From assembly GCA_963792885.1 (NCBI GenBank), contig CAWBXX010000003.1:496001-560000 (forward strand): DNA of 64,000 nt, written 5' to 3'. Positions 63,014-64,000 of this stretch are shown piece after piece. The first letter of the stretch is position 1. Each line of letters begins with the position of its first letter. The translations under genes were made by a program, and so were the position numbers. This DNA comes from DASWJZ01 sp963792885 (lineage in GTDB: Bacteria > Pseudomonadota > Alphaproteobacteria > Rhizobiales > Afifellaceae). Under the pieces are notes generated by a model. That model worked only from the letters and a program-made list of their open reading frames with translations, searched no databases and was not told the origin of the DNA.

Positions 63014-64000
63014 ATGGCCTCGCAAAAGGGTGTCGCAATGGAGAGTGAAGACGGCAAACGCTCTGCCGATGAACTCGTCCGGGCATGCCGCCGGACGGTC
63101 GGAGCGGGTTTTCTCTATGCGGGGCTGTTGAGCGCGTTCATCACCATTCTGCAACTAGTGGTACCTCTCTTCCTGCTGCAGGTGCACGACCGGGTGCTGA
63201 ACAGCCGCAGCATCGACACCCTGAGGATGTTGGTCGTCCTCTCGCTCGGAGCCATCGTCCTTTACGGCGTCCTTGAGTTCGTTCGAAGCCTCGCCTTTCA
63301 GGCGATCGCGAGTACCGCTCATCCGCAAGCTGAACCTTCCTGCGATCGAGGCGGCGCTGCACAGCGCCATCGACCAGGGAGTCGGCCGCGGCGCGGAGGT
63401 CCTGCGGGACCTGAGCGACATCCGGTCGTTCATCACCGGAACCGCCTTCCCTGCGCCGCTCGAGGCCATGTGGTCGCCGATCTTCCTGTTCGTCATGTTC
63501 TCCTTCCATCCGCTCTATGGGCTGGTCGGCACGATCTCCGTCCTTGTGATGATTTCCCTCAGCGTGGTGTCCGACCTCATGTGCCGGCAGACGCTGAAGG
63601 AGGCGAACCAAGCGAACATCGAGAGCATCGCCGGGATCGGAGCCTCGCTGCGGCACGCCGAGGTCATCGATGCGATGGGCATGCTCCCGGCGCTTATCAA
63701 GCGTTGGAGAAAGAAGCACTCCCAGGCCATCGCCCTGCTTAACGAGGGTCACCGACGCAGCCGCGCGATGCATGCCCTCAGCCGCTCGACCCGTTACGGC
63801 CTGCAGATCATCGTGCTAGCGCTCGGCGCCTACCTCGTGATGGACGGCAGCGCGTCGCCCGGCTCGATGATCGGCGGAACGATCATCCTCGGGAGGCTGC
63901 TCGCTCCGTTCGACAACATCACCGGCGACTGGCGGCAATGGATCTTCGCGCTCAACGCCTGGCGTCGCATTCGTGCCGTTCTCGAGACGGAGTCCGCGAC
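63014..64000 (+). CDS. Type I secretion ABC transporter (PrtD/HlyB-like), frameshifted and cut by window end
   Basis: Inner-membrane ABC exporter of a type I secretion system. The N-terminus (ESEDGKRSADELVRACRRTV) leads into TM1 with the family hallmark ITILQLVVPLFLLQVHDRVL followed by NSRS. After AFQAIAS the frame changes near 63312: VPLIRKLNLPAIEAALHSAI, DLSDIRSFITGTAFPAPLEAM and further helices continue to base 64000. The ATPase domain lies outside the window. ATG 63014 and ATG 63038 are both possible; AAGGG precedes the latter. One extra base explains the break. Confidence 0.85.

Overview
The window looks like a piece of a high-GC alphaproteobacterial chromosome, most probably Hyphomicrobiales (Rhizobiales). 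The evidence is the gene order rplQ-DegP-RarA-pseudouridine synthase-ATP12 chaperone, a BA14K-family protein, a single uninterrupted minus-strand cluster from secE/nusG to rplQ, and alphaproteobacterial forms of RpoA, L17, S8 and L10. No species can be named from the sequence alone.

Layout. (1) 1-12.9 kb is a housekeeping flank, mostly minus strand: propionyl-CoA carboxylase beta chain (cut by the window edge), DUF4260 membrane protein, ATP12 chaperone, EamA transporter, RluC-type pseudouridine synthase, a fluoride riboswitch followed by crcB and a DUF190 gene, a split chromate transporter, a gamma-glutamylcyclotransferase-like protein, rarA, a DegP/DegQ protease, an Hsp20 gene with an FNR/FixK-like box upstream, a methyltransferase and a serine hydrolase. 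(2) 12.9-44.0 kb is the ribosomal/RNA polymerase supercluster. Read on the minus strand it runs secE-nusG-rplK-rplA-rplJ-rplL-rpoB-rpoC-rpsL-rpsG-fusA-tuf-rpsJ, then the S10 and spc genes, secY-adk-rpsM-rpsK-rpoA-rplQ. It ends in a clear rho-independent terminator and contains several structured intergenic hairpins. (3) 44.2-46.9 kb holds tRNA-Trp, tRNA-Gly and tRNA-Tyr (minus), rlmB, two envelope-type genes and tRNA-Thr (plus). (4) 46.9-60.7 kb, between tRNA-Thr and a P4-type tyrosine integrase, is an accessory region. It has a DUF3800 gene, a secreted ClpP-like protein coupled to a small membrane protein, a complete IS256-family insertion sequence with an 8-bp target duplication, small coiled-coil proteins, a truncated gshA fragment, a decayed DUF3631 ATPase and island-type small genes including an HTH protein. 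(5) 60.7-64 kb is a glycosyltransferase-MarR pair divergent from a type I secretion ABC transporter that runs off the window.

Sequence quality matters for every reader. Single-base frameshifts interrupt genes that cannot be dispensable (fusA, rpsE, nusG, adk) and many others (eamA, rlmB, BA14K gene, DUF3800, glycosyltransferase, type I secretion ABC gene, island genes). In nearly every case the reading frame resumes immediately with conserved sequence and the total length is one base off a multiple of three. The simplest explanation is consensus indel errors. I therefore annotate the full gene span and flag the break, and reserve 'pseudogene' for genes with truncation, nonsense codons or several breaks.

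How the parts work together: the central block makes the ribosome, RNA polymerase, elongation factors and the Sec channel. The left flank supplies protein quality control (DegP, Hsp20), replication-fork repair (RarA), ATP synthase assembly and fluoride/anion efflux. The island carries mobile and mostly unknown functions.
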